The position numbers were made by a program, and so were the translations under genes. Of a DNA stretch of 64,000 bases, positions 19,105-28,632 are shown piece after piece. The stretch lies in NCBI RefSeq assembly GCF_004614195.1, contig NZ_SPUM01000029.1, forward strand, positions 17,072 to 81,071, in the 5' to 3' direction. Numbering within the stretch: the stretch's first letter is position 1; each line of letters opens with the position of its first letter. The DNA is from Massilia horti. Lineage in GTDB: Bacteria; Pseudomonadota; Gammaproteobacteria; Burkholderiales; Burkholderiaceae_D. Below the pieces are notes generated by a model. That model worked only from the letters and a program-made list of their open reading frames with translations, was not told the origin of the DNA and did not search any database.

Positions 19105-20073
19105 ATGCTGCGCAGTTTTCGTAAGCTTTTTCTCTCCGGTGCCTGCCTGATGGCGGCCGTTCCGGTGGTCCACGCCAACGTTGTCGTGGTGCTCAATTCG
19201 CGTGATGCGACCGTCCAATTGCTCGACCAGTCCACGGGTGCCGACAATGGCACTTTCGCGGTCGGCAAGGAGCCGCACCACCTGATGGCCACCCCCGACA
19301 ACAAGTCGTTGATCGTGGCCAGTTCGGTCGGCAACGAATTGATCTTCCTCGATCCGGTCACCGGCAAGATCCAGCGCAAGCTGACGGACGTGCTCGACCC
19401 GTACCAGATCGGGTTTTCGCCGGACCAGAAATGGTTCGTCTCGGCCTCGCTGCGGCTGGACCGGGTCGACCTCTACAAGTACGAAGGCGGCAACCTGAAT
19501 TTGACGCGCCGCATCCCGCTGGCGCGCATGCCGAGCCACATCGCGTTCAATGCCGAGAGCACGCTCGCATTCATCACCCAGCAGGGCAGCGACCAGGTCA
19601 GCGCGATCGACCTGGCGAGCGGCGCGGTCAAGTGGACGATCCCGGTGGGCAAGCTGCCGGCCGGCATCATGATGACCTCGGATAACAAGTACCTCCTGGT
19701 CGGAATCATGGGCAGCAACTACGTCGAGGTGATCGACTGGCGTACTCACCAGAGCGTCAAGCGCATCAAGGCCGGCGAAGGCGCGCACAACTTCCGCCTG
19801 GCCGGCGACAAGCGCTACGTGTTCGTCTCGAACCGGGTGCAGAACTCGATCAACATCATCGACACCCAGACGCTGGAAAACGTGGGTATGATCCCGGTGC
19901 CGGGCGGTCCGGATTGCATGGAGCTGACCGCCGACGGCAAGACCCTGTGGGCCACGCTGCGCTGGATTAAAAAGGTCGCCGTGATCGACGTCCCGAGCCG
20001 CAAGGTGATCAAGATGATCCCGGTCGGCCGCTCGCCGCACGGGGTATTTTTCGCCAACGCCGCGCCGAGGTAA
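19105..20073 (+). CDS. Exported YVTN-type beta-propeller protein
   Basis: A signal peptide (SFRKLFLSGACLMAAVPVVHA) precedes repeated blade motifs, for example VGKEPHHLMATPDNKSLIVA, VGKLPAGIMMTSDNKYLLVG, VPGGPDCMELTADGKTLWAT and VGRSPHGVFF. These are seven-bladed YncE/YVTN-like propellers of the periplasm, of unknown ligand. At 322 residues one propeller fits. Its stop lies two bases before the deacetylase gene, and the next two genes overlap in turn, so it heads a four-gene operon. Confidence 0.8.
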   Translation: MLRSFRKLFLSGACLMAAVPVVHANVVVVLNSRDATVQLLDQSTGADNGTFAVGKEPHHLMATPDNKSLIVASSVGNELIFLDPVTGKIQRKLTDVLDPYQIGFSPDQKWFVSASLRLDRVDLYKYEGGNLNLTRRIPLARMPSHIAFNAESTLAFITQQGSDQVSAIDLASGAVKWTIPVGKLPAGIMMTSDNKYLLVGIMGSNYVEVIDWRTHQSVKRIKAGEGAHNFRLAGDKRYVFVSNRVQNSINIIDTQTLENVGMIPVPGGPDCMELTADGKTLWATLRWIKKVAVIDVPSRKVIKMIPVGRSPHGVFFANAAPR

Positions 20074-20075
20074 GC

Positions 20076-20864
20076 ATGGCATTGCCCGGTGCGCGCGCCT
20101 GCGCGGGGCTGGTTTTGGCGGCATCGATGGCGGTCGCGCAGGCCGCCGCGCCGCAGGCTTGCCGCGGCACGATCTACCTCACTTTCGATACCGGCAGCCA
20201 GTCCCAGGCCGAGCTCATCGCCAACACGCTGAACAAACATCACGTCAAGGCCACCTTCTTTCTCGCTAATGAAAAGACGGTGCGCGGCGACTGGTCGCTC
20301 GACCCGTCCTGGGCCGGCTACTGGAAGGCGCGGGTGGCGGAAGGCCACGCCTTCGGCAGCCACACCTTCGACCACGTGTACTGGCAGCGCGACCTGCCCA
20401 AGGGCGCGATGGTGGTCAAGCCGCAGTTTGGCGAGCACGCCGGGCAGAAGCTGACCTGGAGCGCGGGACAGTACTGCGACGAACTGCGCCGGGTCGACAC
20501 GCGCTTTGCCGAGCTTACCGGGCACCACCTCGATCCGTTGTTCCGCGCGCCCGGCGGGCATACCTCGCCCAACCTGCTGGCGGCGGCCAAGTCCTGCGGC
20601 TATGCGCATGTCGGCTGGGCCAAGGCCGGCTTTTCCGGCGACGAGACTTCGAGCGAGGTCTATCCGAACGCGGTACTGCTCAAGCGCGCGCTCGACAACC
20701 TGAAGGACGGCGACATTTTCATGGCGCACATGGGCATCTGGTCGCGCAAAGACCCGTGGGCACCAAGCGTTCTGGAACCGCTGATCACCGGTCTCCAGCA
20801 AAAAGGCTTTTGTTTCGCTACACTGCGTGAGCATCCGGATTACTCATCAACCGCAGCAAAATGA
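20076..20864 (+). CDS. Polysaccharide deacetylase family protein
   Basis: An exported NodB-type enzyme of 262 residues: signal peptide ending near AQAA, then the first motif as YLTFDTGSQ, the metal-binding histidines in GSHTFDH, and RAPGG in the third motif. The usual TFDDG is TFDTG here, so the second, metal-binding aspartate is a threonine; activity or metal coordination may differ. The last bases overlap the next gene (ATGA). It may modify an envelope or exported glycan, together with the propeller upstream. Confidence 0.78.
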   Translation: MALPGARACAGLVLAASMAVAQAAAPQACRGTIYLTFDTGSQSQAELIANTLNKHHVKATFFLANEKTVRGDWSLDPSWAGYWKARVAEGHAFGSHTFDHVYWQRDLPKGAMVVKPQFGEHAGQKLTWSAGQYCDELRRVDTRFAELTGHHLDPLFRAPGGHTSPNLLAAAKSCGYAHVGWAKAGFSGDETSSEVYPNAVLLKRALDNLKDGDIFMAHMGIWSRKDPWAPSVLEPLITGLQQKGFCFATLREHPDYSSTAAK

Positions 20865-21853
20865 TGCAGCACTTTATTGACTGGTTCAGCTGGGCCCAGG
20901 GATGGCTGTTCGAATCGCTGGTCGAGCCGTTCCTGTATCACGCCGGCTTGGGCGAATACATCGAGGACGCGTTCGAAGGCGTCGAGTGGTTCCTCACCGG
21001 CGTGTGCGAACTGGCCGCGCTCTACCTGGTCCTGCGCCCGCTCGAGGCGCTGATCCCCGCGCAGAAGCTGGGGAACAGGTACGCGCGCCTGAACGACTTC
21101 ATTTACACCGTGATCCACCGCCTGGGCCTGTTCTCGGTCGCGGTGTTTTTCACGCTCGATCCGCTGCTTGACCGCGTGGCCGGCTTGCTGCGGTTGGAGG
21201 GCGTGCACCCGTTTAACCTGGAGTCGCTGCTGCCCGGGATGAGCCCGCTCGCCAGCTTCGTGCTGTACCTGGTGGTGCTCGACTTTTTCGAATACTGGTT
21301 CCACCGCGGACAGCACCAGTTCAACTGGTGGTGGGGACTGCACAGCCTGCACCACAGCCAGCGCGACATGAACCTGTGGAGCGACAACCGCAACCACCTG
21401 CTCGACGACCTGCTGCGCGACATCTACATGGCCGCGATCGCACTGGCGATCGGCGTGGCGCCGGCGCAGTACGTGCTGCTGGTGTCGGTCTCGCGCGCGC
21501 TGCAAAGCCTGCAGCACGCGAACGTGCGGCTGCACTTCGGCTGGTTCGAACGGCTGCTGGTGTCGCCGCGCTTTCACCGCCGCCACCATGCGATCGGCGT
21601 CGGGCACGAATCGGCGGGCAAGGGCACGCTGGGTGGCTGCAATTTCGGCGTGCTGCTGCCGGTCTGGGACATCCTGTTCCGCACCGCCAGCTTCGCCCCC
21701 GGCTTTCCCGAGACCGGAGTGCGCGACCAGCTGGAGCGGGTGGACGCCGGGGGCAACACGGTGCCCGGGCGCGACTACGGACGCGGGTTCTGGCGCCAGC
21801 AGTGGCTGGGCCTCACGCGGATGATCGAATTCGCAGGCCGGAAGCCAAGCTGA
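20861..21853 (+). CDS. Sterol desaturase / fatty-acid hydroxylase family protein
   Basis: An integral membrane di-iron enzyme of 330 residues. The histidine boxes are FHRGQHQ, LHSLHHS and FHRRHHAIG, the pattern of the ERG3/fatty-acid-hydroxylase superfamily. About five hydrophobic segments are present, and an N-terminal extra part of ~100 residues precedes the catalytic domain. The substrate could be a lipid or carotenoid. The stop codon overlaps the next start (TGATG). Confidence 0.85.
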   Translation: MMQHFIDWFSWAQGWLFESLVEPFLYHAGLGEYIEDAFEGVEWFLTGVCELAALYLVLRPLEALIPAQKLGNRYARLNDFIYTVIHRLGLFSVAVFFTLDPLLDRVAGLLRLEGVHPFNLESLLPGMSPLASFVLYLVVLDFFEYWFHRGQHQFNWWWGLHSLHHSQRDMNLWSDNRNHLLDDLLRDIYMAAIALAIGVAPAQYVLLVSVSRALQSLQHANVRLHFGWFERLLVSPRFHRRHHAIGVGHESAGKGTLGGCNFGVLLPVWDILFRTASFAPGFPETGVRDQLERVDAGGNTVPGRDYGRGFWRQQWLGLTRMIEFAGRKPS

Positions 21854-22674
21854 TGAACGGCGTGTTCCAGGCCTACGGGCGCGCGCTGCGCTCCCAGTTT
21901 TCAAGCCGGATGCTGCTCCTGCCGATCGTGCCGCTGCTCTTGTCGGTGGCCTTGTGGGGCGGCCTCTTGTGGCTGTGGCTGCAGCCGCTGCTCGACTGGC
22001 TGCAGGCCGTGTTCACTGAACATGGCGCGGTCAGCTCAAACATCCTGTACGCGCTTGGCCTTGGCATGCTCAAGGCGCTGGCGGTGCCGCTGGCGGCGAT
22101 CCTGCTGCTGGTGCCTTTGATGATCGTGACCTCGCTGCTGTTCATGGGCGTGGCCGCCATGCCGGCGATCGCGCGCCACGTCGGGCAGCGCCAGTTCCCT
22201 GATCTCGAGCAGAAGCACGGCGGCAGCATGCTCGGCAGCCTGGGCGTGGGTTTTTCAAGCATCCTCGTGTTCGTGCTGCTATGGCTGGTGACGCTGCCGC
22301 TGTATGCGTTTGCGCCGCTGGCGGTGCTGGCACAGGCGCTGCTGCTGGGCTGGCTGACCGCGCGCGTGATGAGCTACGACGCGCTGGCCGAGTATGCGAG
22401 CGCAGAAGAGCGGCGCGCTTTGGCGCGCGATCACCGCTGGCGCCTGCTGGCGATCGGCACCGTGTCGGGACTTGCCGGTGCGCTGCCCGGCATCGTCTGG
22501 GTGGGCGGCGCGCTGGTCTCAATCCTGCTGTTCCCGGTGCTGGCGGTGCTGTCGATCTGGCTGTACCTCGTCATCTTCATCTTTACCGGCCTGTGGTTCC
22601 AGTACTACTGCCTGCAGGCGCTCGACAGCCAAAGGCGTGACCAGGCAAGGATTGAACCCATGATGCAGCGCTGA
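21853..22674 (+). CDS. EI24 domain membrane protein
   Basis: The 273-residue polytopic protein starts MNGVFQAYGRALRSQFSSRM. The first and central hydrophobic segments, the RQFPDLEQKHGGS loop and the SYDALAEYASAEERRAL loop match bacterial EI24/CysZ-like membrane proteins. Function is not established; some members are sulfate transporters, but this form is not typical CysZ. It is the last gene of a set whose stop and start codons overlap. Confidence 0.75.
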   Translation: MNGVFQAYGRALRSQFSSRMLLLPIVPLLLSVALWGGLLWLWLQPLLDWLQAVFTEHGAVSSNILYALGLGMLKALAVPLAAILLLVPLMIVTSLLFMGVAAMPAIARHVGQRQFPDLEQKHGGSMLGSLGVGFSSILVFVLLWLVTLPLYAFAPLAVLAQALLLGWLTARVMSYDALAEYASAEERRALARDHRWRLLAIGTVSGLAGALPGIVWVGGALVSILLFPVLAVLSIWLYLVIFIFTGLWFQYYCLQALDSQRRDQARIEPMMQR

Positions 22675-22728
22675 TGGTCTGTTTGAAAACGTGGCAAACT
22701 GGCTCCTCCATTGAACGGTAAAAGAGCC

Positions 22729-23514
22729 ATGGCTATCGGCCTCATCATCATCGGCGACGAGATCCTGTCCGGCAAACGGCGCGACCAGCATTTTCCCAAG
22801 GTGGTGGAAATGCTGGGCGAGCGCGCTTTGCATCTGGACTGGGCCGAGATCGTCGGTGACGATCCGGCGCGCATCACCGCCACCTTGCGGCGCACGTTCG
22901 CGTCGAACGACATCGTGTTTTCCTGCGGCGGCATCGGCGCCACGCCGGACGACCAGACGCGCCAGTGCGCTAGCGCCGCCCTGGGCCGGCCGCTGGTGAT
23001 GCATCCGGAAGGGCGCGCCATCATCGAACAGCGCATCCGCGACACCGCGCGTGAAGCGGGAGTGGTTGCGGACCTGACCAGGCCTGACAACCTGCAACGC
23101 CTGAAGATGGCGGAGTTTCCGGAAGGCGCAAGCCTGATCCCCAATCCGTACAACCGCATCGCCGGCTTCTCGGTGGAGCACCACCATTTCGTGCCGGGCT
23201 TTCCGGTGATGGCCTGGCCCATGATCGCCTGGGTGCTCGATACCCACTACGCGGGCCTGTTCCACGCACAAGCGCGCGCCGAGCGCTCGCTGCTGGTGTA
23301 CGAACAGGCCGAGGCCGCCCTGACGCCGCTGATGGAGGCGATCGAGCAGCACTATGCCGGCGTGCGCGTGTTCAGCCTGCCCTGCGTGGGCGATGCGCAC
23401 ACGCGGCCCAACATCGAACTGGGCGTGAAAGGGCCGCCGGAACAGGTCGAGGCGGCGTTCGCCATGATGCGTTCGGAACTCGATTGGCGCGGAGCGGAAT
23501 ACCACGTTTTGTAG
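22729..23514 (+). CDS. Molybdopterin-binding domain protein (MoeA/CinA-like)
   Basis: The 261-residue product starts MAIGLIIIGDEILSGKRRDQ and continues HFPKVVEMLGERALHLDW, with the FSCGGIGATPDDQTRQC ligand loop of the MoCF_biosynth/CinA N-terminal domain. The C-terminal nicotinamide-deamidase domain of full CinA is absent, so it is the short form. It is a soluble protein that may act on pyrophosphate bonds in nucleotide-like substrates, but its substrate is not known. Start ATG 22729 chosen over a TTG at 22711. Confidence 0.8.
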   Translation: MAIGLIIIGDEILSGKRRDQHFPKVVEMLGERALHLDWAEIVGDDPARITATLRRTFASNDIVFSCGGIGATPDDQTRQCASAALGRPLVMHPEGRAIIEQRIRDTAREAGVVADLTRPDNLQRLKMAEFPEGASLIPNPYNRIAGFSVEHHHFVPGFPVMAWPMIAWVLDTHYAGLFHAQARAERSLLVYEQAEAALTPLMEAIEQHYAGVRVFSLPCVGDAHTRPNIELGVKGPPEQVEAAFAMMRSELDWRGAEYHVL

Positions 23515-23774
23515 GCATGTTTGCCCCTCGCTGAACCCGGTCGTTGTTTTTTTGCGAAAATAATCTGCCAGCATCAAATTTGTTGAAGAGTGCTTCGTCC
23601 AAGTGCAGTTGATGTGGTGGAATGTGTACTGCGGGCGGTGAGATCCGGAGTGAGATTGCGCCGCCCAAAGTTGTAAGTTTTAACGACCTCAATCACTCGA
23701 ACATACCAGCAGCACGGATGGCGGGCGGGTGTCTCGGGGATTGGGGCAGAATGAATCAGACCGGTTGAGCCATC

Positions 23775-26700
23775 ATGGAAAGTAATCGCCCTTCGCGGCG
23801 TCCCCGTCTCGTGTCCCGCGCCGTGAGCAGGTTGCGCGGACGTCCCACCACCAACGACCTTGACGACGCAGCCGTAGCGGCCATGGAAGCGCCCGAAATG
23901 CCGCGCCAGGAACCGCACCTGTCGCTAGTCGCCGATGAGGCGCCCGATGAACAGGTTCCCCGCCAGTCGGCCGGCGGCCCGCCGCGGCGCCGCAAGAGCC
24001 GCATCAAGCCGGCCCTGCTGCTGGTGACGCTGGTGCTGGTGGCCGGCGGCGCGGCGTTTGCGGTGTACGAGTCCCGCACCTCGGCCATGCAGGCCAGGTT
24101 CTTCAGCGAACTGGCAGCCAAGATCCACTACCGGATGGAAAAGGGCCAGAGCAACGCCATCCGCTTTCCGCACGACAGCCCGTACGACGAGCGCCTGGGC
24201 TATGCCAACCTGCCGAACTACCTCTCCAAACTGGCCGGGCGCGATTACACGGTCGCGGCGCAGGCGCGCATGTCGCCCAAGATGATGGAACTGGCCGACA
24301 TGGGCCTGTTCGCGACCTACCGCGAAAAGACCAAGGTGGGGCTGGACATTTTCGACTGCCACGGCCAGACCCTGTTCTCGGCGCGCTATCCGGAGCGCGC
24401 GTTCGACAAGTTCGAGGCCGCGCCGCCGATCCTGGTGCAAAGCCTGCTGTTCATCGAGAACCGCGAACTGCTCGATCCGACCTACCCCAAGCGCAACCCG
24501 GCGATTGAATGGGACCGCTTCTCCAAGGCGGTGTTCGACAAATCGGTGCATTCGGTGGGCCTGGGCGGGGGCGGGCGGGTGGCCGGCGGCAGCACGCTGG
24601 CGACCCAGATCGAAAAGTACCGCCATTCGCAGGAAGGGCGCACCACTTCGCTGTCGGACAAGCTGCGCCAGATGGCATCGGCCACGCTGCGCGCCTACCA
24701 GGACGGGCAGGACACCACCGCCGCCCGGCGCCGGATCGTGCTCGATTACCTGAACACGGTGCCGCTGTCGGCCAAGGTCGGCTACGGCGAAGTGAATGGC
24801 ATTGGCGACGGCATGTGGGTCTGGTACGGGCGCGACTTCGCGCAGATGAACCAGATCCTGAGCGAGCCGCTGCTCACGCCCGAACAGGCGCTCACGTACA
24901 AGGAAGCGCTTTCCTTGATGATCGCGCAGCGCCGCCCGGCGTACTACCTGGGGGCGGGCGAGGAGGACCTCGAGACCCTGACCAACAGCCACCTGCGGGT
25001 GCTGGCGCAGGCGGGCGTGATCACGCCGCAGATGCGCGACGCGGCGCTGGCGGTCAAGCTGCATCCCGCGCTGGGTTCGGGCATCGAGCCGCCGGCGCCC
25101 AGCGCCTTCGTGTCGCGCAAGGCCGCCAACGCGGTGCGCAACCACCTGGCCAACCTGCTGGGCGATCCGCGCCTGTACAACCTGGACCGGCTCGACCTGG
25201 CGGTGGTCTCGACGCTCGACGCCGGCGCGCAGGAAGCGGTGACCGCCGCGCTGCGCCAGCTGAACAACCAGGAGGCGGCGGCCGCCGCCGGCCTGACCGG
25301 CAAGGGCATGCTGGGCAACGGCGACCCGGCCAAGGTGGTCTACAGCTTCACGCTGATGGAGCGCGGCGCGGACGTGAACTACCTGCGCGTGCAGACCGAT
25401 AACTTCGACCAGCCGCTCGACATCAACGAGGGCGCCAAGCTGGACTTGGGCTCAACCGCCAAGCTGCGCACGCTGGTCACCTACCTGGACATCATCGACC
25501 AGCTGCACAAGCGCTACGGCGGCATGGGCAAGGCCGAACTGGCGAAGCAAACGACCGATCCCAAGGACCGGCTCTCGGCCTGGGCGGTGGAGTATTTCCG
25601 TACCCTGCCGGAAGGCGCGGACCGGACCCTGCCGCCGATGCTCGACGCCGCGCTCGAACGCAAGTACTCGGGCAGCCCGGCCGAAGGCTTTTTCACCGGC
25701 GGCGGCCTGCACCGCTTCGGCAATTTCAGTAAACTCGACGACCACCGCATCCTGACCGTGCGCCAGGCGCTGCAGAACTCGACCAACCTGGTGTTCGTGC
25801 GCCTGATGCGCGACGTGGTGCGCTACTACATGTTCCAGCTGCCCGGCTCGTCGGCGCAGCTGCTGGCCGATGCCGACGACCCGCGCCGCGCCGACTACCT
25901 GTCGCGCTTCGCGGACAAGGAAGGCCGCGACTTCCTCGCCAAATTCTGGAACAAGTACAAGGGCAAGGCGCCCAAGGACGCGGTGGCGACGCTGATGTCG
26001 GGCGTGCGTCCGACCGCATCGAAGCTCGCGGCCGCGCACCGCACCGTGTTCCCGGACGCGTCGCTGGCCCAGTTCACGAGCTTCCTGCGCGGCTCTGTCG
26101 CATCGAACAACGAGCTCGAGGACGACCGGATCGCCAAGCTGTACGACCAGTACGCGCCGGCCAACATGTCGCTGGCCGACCGCGGCTACATCGCCTCGAT
26201 CCATCCGCTCGAGCTGTGGCTGGTGGGCTACCTGAACACCCATCCCAAGGCCGGCTGGGACGAAGTCACCAAGGCTTCGGTGCAGGAGCGCCAGGAGGTC
26301 TATTCCTGGCTGTTCAAGACCCACCGCAAGCACGCGCAGGACAAGCGCATCGCAGGCCTGCTCGAAGTGGAGTCCTTCCTCAAGATCCACGCGCAGTGGA
26401 AGAAGATGGGCTACCCGTTCGACTCGCTGGTGCCGTCGTACGCCACCACGCTGGGCGCCTCGGCCGACCGTCCGGCCGCGCTCGCGGAACTGATGGGCAT
26501 TATCGTCAACGGCGGCGTGAGAAAGCCGGTGCAGCGCATCGACTCGCTGCACTTCGCTGAAGGCACGCCGTACGAAACCCTGGTCAAGCGCGCCGGGGCA
26601 GGGCCGAAGGAACAGGTGCTCGCGCCCGAGGTGGCGCGCGCGGTGGCCGACGCGATCCGCGGCGTGGTATCGGAAGGCACCGCCAAGCGCGCCAAGAGTG

Positions 26701-27017
26701 CCTTCGTCAAGTCGGACGGCAGCATCATCGCCGTCGGCGGCAAGACCGGCACCGGCGACCAGCGCTTCGACGTCTACGCCAAGGGCGGCCGGCTGATCGA
26801 ATCGCGCTACGTGAACCGTTCGGCGACCTTCGTGTTCAACATCGGCGAACGCTTCTACGGCAGCATGACGGCCTACGTGCACGGCCCCGAGTCGGCCCAT
26901 TACGACTTCACCAGTGCGTTGCCGGTGCAGCTCTTGGTGACGCTGGCGCCGAGCCTGATGCCGATGATCGAACCGCCGCCGGGCAGCCGCGCCGCGCTCC
27001 AGCAGTGCGGGCGCTGA
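23775..27017 (+). CDS. Class A penicillin-binding protein-like, with an insertion
   Basis: A bifunctional cell-wall synthase of 1080 residues. A basic cytoplasmic tail (1-75) and one helix (79-97) precede a GT51 transglycosylase domain (IENRELLDPT and GGSTLATQ). The transpeptidase has GSTAK (about 559-563, nucleophile S), STN (about 669) and KTGTG (about 989). The 320 residues between the last two motifs are far more than in PBP1a, so the domain carries a large insertion. The glycosyltransferase motif reads IENRE rather than the usual EDxxF, so it may be altered. A TAXI-like gene follows 34 bases downstream. Confidence 0.85.
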   Translation: MESNRPSRRPRLVSRAVSRLRGRPTTNDLDDAAVAAMEAPEMPRQEPHLSLVADEAPDEQVPRQSAGGPPRRRKSRIKPALLLVTLVLVAGGAAFAVYESRTSAMQARFFSELAAKIHYRMEKGQSNAIRFPHDSPYDERLGYANLPNYLSKLAGRDYTVAAQARMSPKMMELADMGLFATYREKTKVGLDIFDCHGQTLFSARYPERAFDKFEAAPPILVQSLLFIENRELLDPTYPKRNPAIEWDRFSKAVFDKSVHSVGLGGGGRVAGGSTLATQIEKYRHSQEGRTTSLSDKLRQMASATLRAYQDGQDTTAARRRIVLDYLNTVPLSAKVGYGEVNGIGDGMWVWYGRDFAQMNQILSEPLLTPEQALTYKEALSLMIAQRRPAYYLGAGEEDLETLTNSHLRVLAQAGVITPQMRDAALAVKLHPALGSGIEPPAPSAFVSRKAANAVRNHLANLLGDPRLYNLDRLDLAVVSTLDAGAQEAVTAALRQLNNQEAAAAAGLTGKGMLGNGDPAKVVYSFTLMERGADVNYLRVQTDNFDQPLDINEGAKLDLGSTAKLRTLVTYLDIIDQLHKRYGGMGKAELAKQTTDPKDRLSAWAVEYFRTLPEGADRTLPPMLDAALERKYSGSPAEGFFTGGGLHRFGNFSKLDDHRILTVRQALQNSTNLVFVRLMRDVVRYYMFQLPGSSAQLLADADDPRRADYLSRFADKEGRDFLAKFWNKYKGKAPKDAVATLMSGVRPTASKLAAAHRTVFPDASLAQFTSFLRGSVASNNELEDDRIAKLYDQYAPANMSLADRGYIASIHPLELWLVGYLNTHPKAGWDEVTKASVQERQEVYSWLFKTHRKHAQDKRIAGLLEVESFLKIHAQWKKMGYPFDSLVPSYATTLGASADRPAALAELMGIIVNGGVRKPVQRIDSLHFAEGTPYETLVKRAGAGPKEQVLAPEVARAVADAIRGVVSEGTAKRAKSAFVKSDGSIIAVGGKTGTGDQRFDVYAKGGRLIESRYVNRSATFVFNIGERFYGSMTAYVHGPESAHYDFTSALPVQLLVTLAPSLMPMIEPPPGSRAALQQCGR

Positions 27018-27051
27018 ACCGGTGCGCCGCAAGCAAGGCAGGAATCACGCG

Positions 27052-28407
27052 ATGCAGCCGATGCGGCGCGTGATGTCGAACGTGCGCAAGTTCACCCGCA
27101 TCTCGCTGCGCGACCTGCTGGTGGCGATCGGGCCGACCCTGGTACTGGTCGCTTGCGCGGTGGCGGTGGCCTACGTGGTGGTCGATCCGGCGCCGCCGCG
27201 CAAGCTGGTGCTGGCCACCGGGCAGGAGAACAGCGCCTACGAACAGTTTGGCAAGCAGTACCAGGCCGAGCTGGCCAAAAACGGCATCGCGGTACGGCTC
27301 GAATCGTCGCTCGGCTCGCAGGACAACCTGCAGCGCCTGCTCGAGGGCAAGGCCGACATCGCCTTCGTCCAGAGCGGCATGACCAACGAGGCCCAGGCCG
27401 AGCGGCGCGACCTGGTGTCGCTGGGCAGCCTGTTCACCGAGCCGGTCTGGCTGTTCCTGCGCGACGAAACGAAAGTCAAAAGCCTGACCCAGTTGAAGGG
27501 CTTGCGTATCAACCTCGGTCCGGAAGGCACCGGCGTGCCCAGGCTGTTCCGCCAGATCCTTGGCGTGAACGGCCTCGTGCCGGGCGACCTTCAGATCACA
27601 GCGCTGGAGAACACGCCAGCCACGATGGCACTGCTGGACGGGCGCATCGACGGCCTGGTGTTCGCGTCGGCGCCGGAAGCGCCGCTGATCCAGATGCTGC
27701 TGCAAACGCCGGGCGTGCACCTGTTCGACTTTACCCAGGCCGAGGCCTATACCCGGCGTCTGCCGTTCTTGTCGCACGTGGTGCTGCCGCGCGGGATCGT
27801 CGATCTCGGGCGCGACATTCCGGCCCAGGACTATCACCTGATCGCGCCGACCGCCACCATGGTGGCGCGCGAAGGCTTCCACCCGGCGCTGATCGACCAG
27901 TTCGTGCAGGCTGCGACCGAGATCCACGGCGGCGCCGGCTGGTTCCAGCAGCCGGGCCAGTTCCCGTCGCCGCGCTACACCGAGATACCGGTGGCGCGCG
28001 AAGCGGCCCGCTACTACCGCCAGGGCGCGCCGCTGCTGCAGCGCTACATGAGCTTCTGGCTGGCCAACTTCTTCGACCGGATGTGGGTGGTGGTGGTGCC
28101 GCTGCTGGCGCTGCTGATCCCGCTGTCGCGCGTGGTGCCGCCGCTCTATGTGTGGCGCATCCGTTCGCGCGTGTACCGCTGGTATGGCCAGTTGCGCGCG
28201 GTGGAGCAGTCGCTCGAAGAGGTGCAGGGCGAGCGGCGCGACGAGCAACTGGCCGACCTGCTGCGGCGTCTGGACGAGATCGAACGGAACGTGAACCAGA
28301 CCTCGGTCCCGCTGGCGTTCGCCGATGCCTTGTACGAGCTGCGCAGCCACATCCATTTCGTGCGCGAGCGGGTCAGGCGGATGCCCGATACGGCAGCGAG
28401 CGCGTGA
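27052..28407 (+). CDS. TAXI-type solute-binding protein with C-terminal anchor
   Basis: It opens with a basic segment and one transmembrane helix, followed by PPRKLVLATGQENSAYEQF and LQRLLEGKADIAFVQSG, the pattern of TRAP-associated extracytoplasmic immunogenic (TAXI) binding proteins. Near the C-terminus comes a second helix (MWVVVVPLLALLIPLSRVV) and a coiled-coil tail (EQSLEEVQGERRDEQLADLL). The tail would lie in the cytoplasm. No TRAP permease gene is adjacent. The start ATG 27052 has CAGGAA before it; a GTG at 27022 is an alternative. Confidence 0.8.
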   Translation: MQPMRRVMSNVRKFTRISLRDLLVAIGPTLVLVACAVAVAYVVVDPAPPRKLVLATGQENSAYEQFGKQYQAELAKNGIAVRLESSLGSQDNLQRLLEGKADIAFVQSGMTNEAQAERRDLVSLGSLFTEPVWLFLRDETKVKSLTQLKGLRINLGPEGTGVPRLFRQILGVNGLVPGDLQITALENTPATMALLDGRIDGLVFASAPEAPLIQMLLQTPGVHLFDFTQAEAYTRRLPFLSHVVLPRGIVDLGRDIPAQDYHLIAPTATMVAREGFHPALIDQFVQAATEIHGGAGWFQQPGQFPSPRYTEIPVAREAARYYRQGAPLLQRYMSFWLANFFDRMWVVVVPLLALLIPLSRVVPPLYVWRIRSRVYRWYGQLRAVEQSLEEVQGERRDEQLADLLRRLDEIERNVNQTSVPLAFADALYELRSHIHFVRERVRRMPDTAASA

Positions 28408-28560
28408 GCGGCTGCCGCTGGCACCCATTTAGCAGGACACAATTATCTGCGCCAACTATTCGCCGCGCCTCGCACGCAACTGACGGCGAAGCCGCGCGTT
28501 ATCTGCCGCTACGCCAACAAGAATGACGGTAGTTAACGTGCAAGCCGCATCGTTCCCGAG

Positions 28561-28632
28561 CTAATGCCAGAATGCCCATGCACTTGCGGACAGTGCCAGC
28601 CCGGTAGCCAGAAGCAAGAGCGACTCTTTCAT
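28561..28632 (-). CDS. 23-residue membrane peptide
   Basis: The frame gives MKESLLLLATGLALSASAWA and three more residues, a single hydrophobic helix. Its ATG overlaps the stop of the 64-residue gene upstream (ATGA), predicting coupled translation. It is the last frame of the cassette that starts at hcp. It may be a small immunity or modulating peptide, or a chance frame. Confidence 0.35.
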   Translation of the reverse strand: MKESLLLLATGLALSASAWAFWH

